Source: DAOTVS01 sp034436375 (GTDB lineage Bacteria; Chloroflexota; Anaerolineae; SpSt-313). From it: 5,276 nt of DNA. The position numbers and the translations under genes were made by a program. Below the pieces are notes generated by a model. The model was not told where the DNA came from, searched no databases, and saw nothing but the letters and a program-made list of their open reading frames with translations. The DNA is taken from contig DAOTVS010000143.1 of NCBI GenBank assembly GCA_034436375.1, positions 1 to 5,276 of the forward strand, in the 5' to 3' direction. This document shows positions 5,042 through 5,276 of the stretch, one piece after another (within the stretch, counting starts at the first letter, position 1; every line of letters begins with the position of its first letter).

Positions 5042-5276
5042 CTATCCCTTGATGCCGGTGAGCGTGACACCCTCAACCAGGTACCTCTGGCCGATCATAA
5101 AGATAATGAAGGTGGGCAGGAAGCCTATGACGGCCCCGGCCATATCCAACCCGGCGTTGGCGCCGCCGGTATTGACCGTGGTCAAGCCGACGGTCAGCGT
5201 ACGCATCTCCTGGCGTGTTGTCACGATGAGGGGATAGAGAAAGTCGTTCCAGTTCCCCATGAAGCGCAGCACAGCC
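5042..5276 (-). CDS. Carbohydrate ABC transporter permease (MalG-type), C-terminal part
   Basis: On the minus strand the frame enters from the right edge and ends at TAG (5044-5042), leaving 77 visible residues; the N-terminal part and the EAA loop are outside the window, so no start is assigned. Seen: the segment FMGNWNDFLYPLIVT, the usual 'WNxFLxPL' membrane helix after the EAA loop; RTLTVGLTTVNTG with the following periplasmic stretch GGANAGLDMAGAVIG; a last membrane helix VIGFLPTFIIFMIGQRYLV; and the family ending GVTLTGIKG. Known: such permeases pair with a MalF-type partner, an ATPase and a solute-binding protein to import mono- or oligosaccharides across the inner membrane. Being convergent with the catabolic genes, it belongs to a separate transcript, though it may serve the same substrate. 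Short ORFs on the opposite strand here are its shadows. Confidence 0.94.
   Translation of the reverse strand, partial: AVLRFMGNWNDFLYPLIVTTRQEMRTLTVGLTTVNTGGANAGLDMAGAVIGFLPTFIIFMIGQRYLVEGVTLTGIKG

Noticed and set aside
5000..5276. Plus-strand frame starting MTGVLTQYLRKEHSLSLD and open to the edge
   Set aside because: Most of it is antisense to the permease C-terminus, which is well supported; no good ribosome site before the ATG.
1..5276. CRISPR array, rRNA, integrase or phage genes
   Set aside because: No regularly spaced direct repeats, no rRNA segments and no recombinase, transposase or phage-type protein seen on either strand.

Overview
The window is GC-rich bacterial DNA, clearly above 60% G+C by eye, carrying a carbohydrate-catabolism locus. 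The gene content fits a heterotroph such as a Chloroflexota bacterium: two Gfo/Idh/MocA oxidoreductases, an enolase-superfamily enzyme, a xylose-isomerase-like TIM barrel and a MalG-type sugar ABC permease, with long foldback repeats in every gap. That phylum assignment is an inference from style and content, because no rRNA or other marker gene is present.

Layout. Positions 3-392 (+) hold the C-terminal part of a sugar phosphate isomerase/epimerase-like protein. A 284-nt gap follows, with a 26-27 bp hairpin (474-530) and a 13-bp palindrome (630-642) just upstream of the next gene. Positions 677-1651 (+) encode a 324-aa Gfo/Idh/MocA dehydrogenase. The next gap is almost filled by a 109-nt nested palindrome (1654-1762). 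Positions 1775-3181 (+) encode a 468-aa enolase-superfamily protein with a complete muconate-lactonizing-type residue set and an insert of about 50-60 residues. A 150-nt foldback element with 31-nt terminal inverted repeats (3190-3339) separates it from 3363-4511 (+), a second, different Gfo/Idh/MocA protein of 382 aa. Positions 4512-5041 contain no intact gene. This stretch holds a possible decayed C-terminus of an RpiB/LacA-type isomerase, a 13-codon ORF with a strong ribosome binding site, a 21-bp palindrome and a 29-bp hairpin (4882-4943). Positions 5042-5276 (-) hold the C-terminus of a carbohydrate ABC transporter permease that converges on the other genes.

How the genes may work together (inference). 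The ABC transporter would import a sugar or sugar derivative. The two NAD(P)-dependent oxidoreductases would oxidise or reduce it, the enolase-family enzyme would abstract an alpha-proton from a carboxylate intermediate (dehydration, epimerisation or cycloisomerisation), and the TIM-barrel isomerase would interconvert keto or epimeric forms. The substrate cannot be read from the sequence. The main things worth a second look are the unusual enolase-family enzyme between two dissimilar oxidoreductases, and the different long palindrome in each of the four intergenic gaps.
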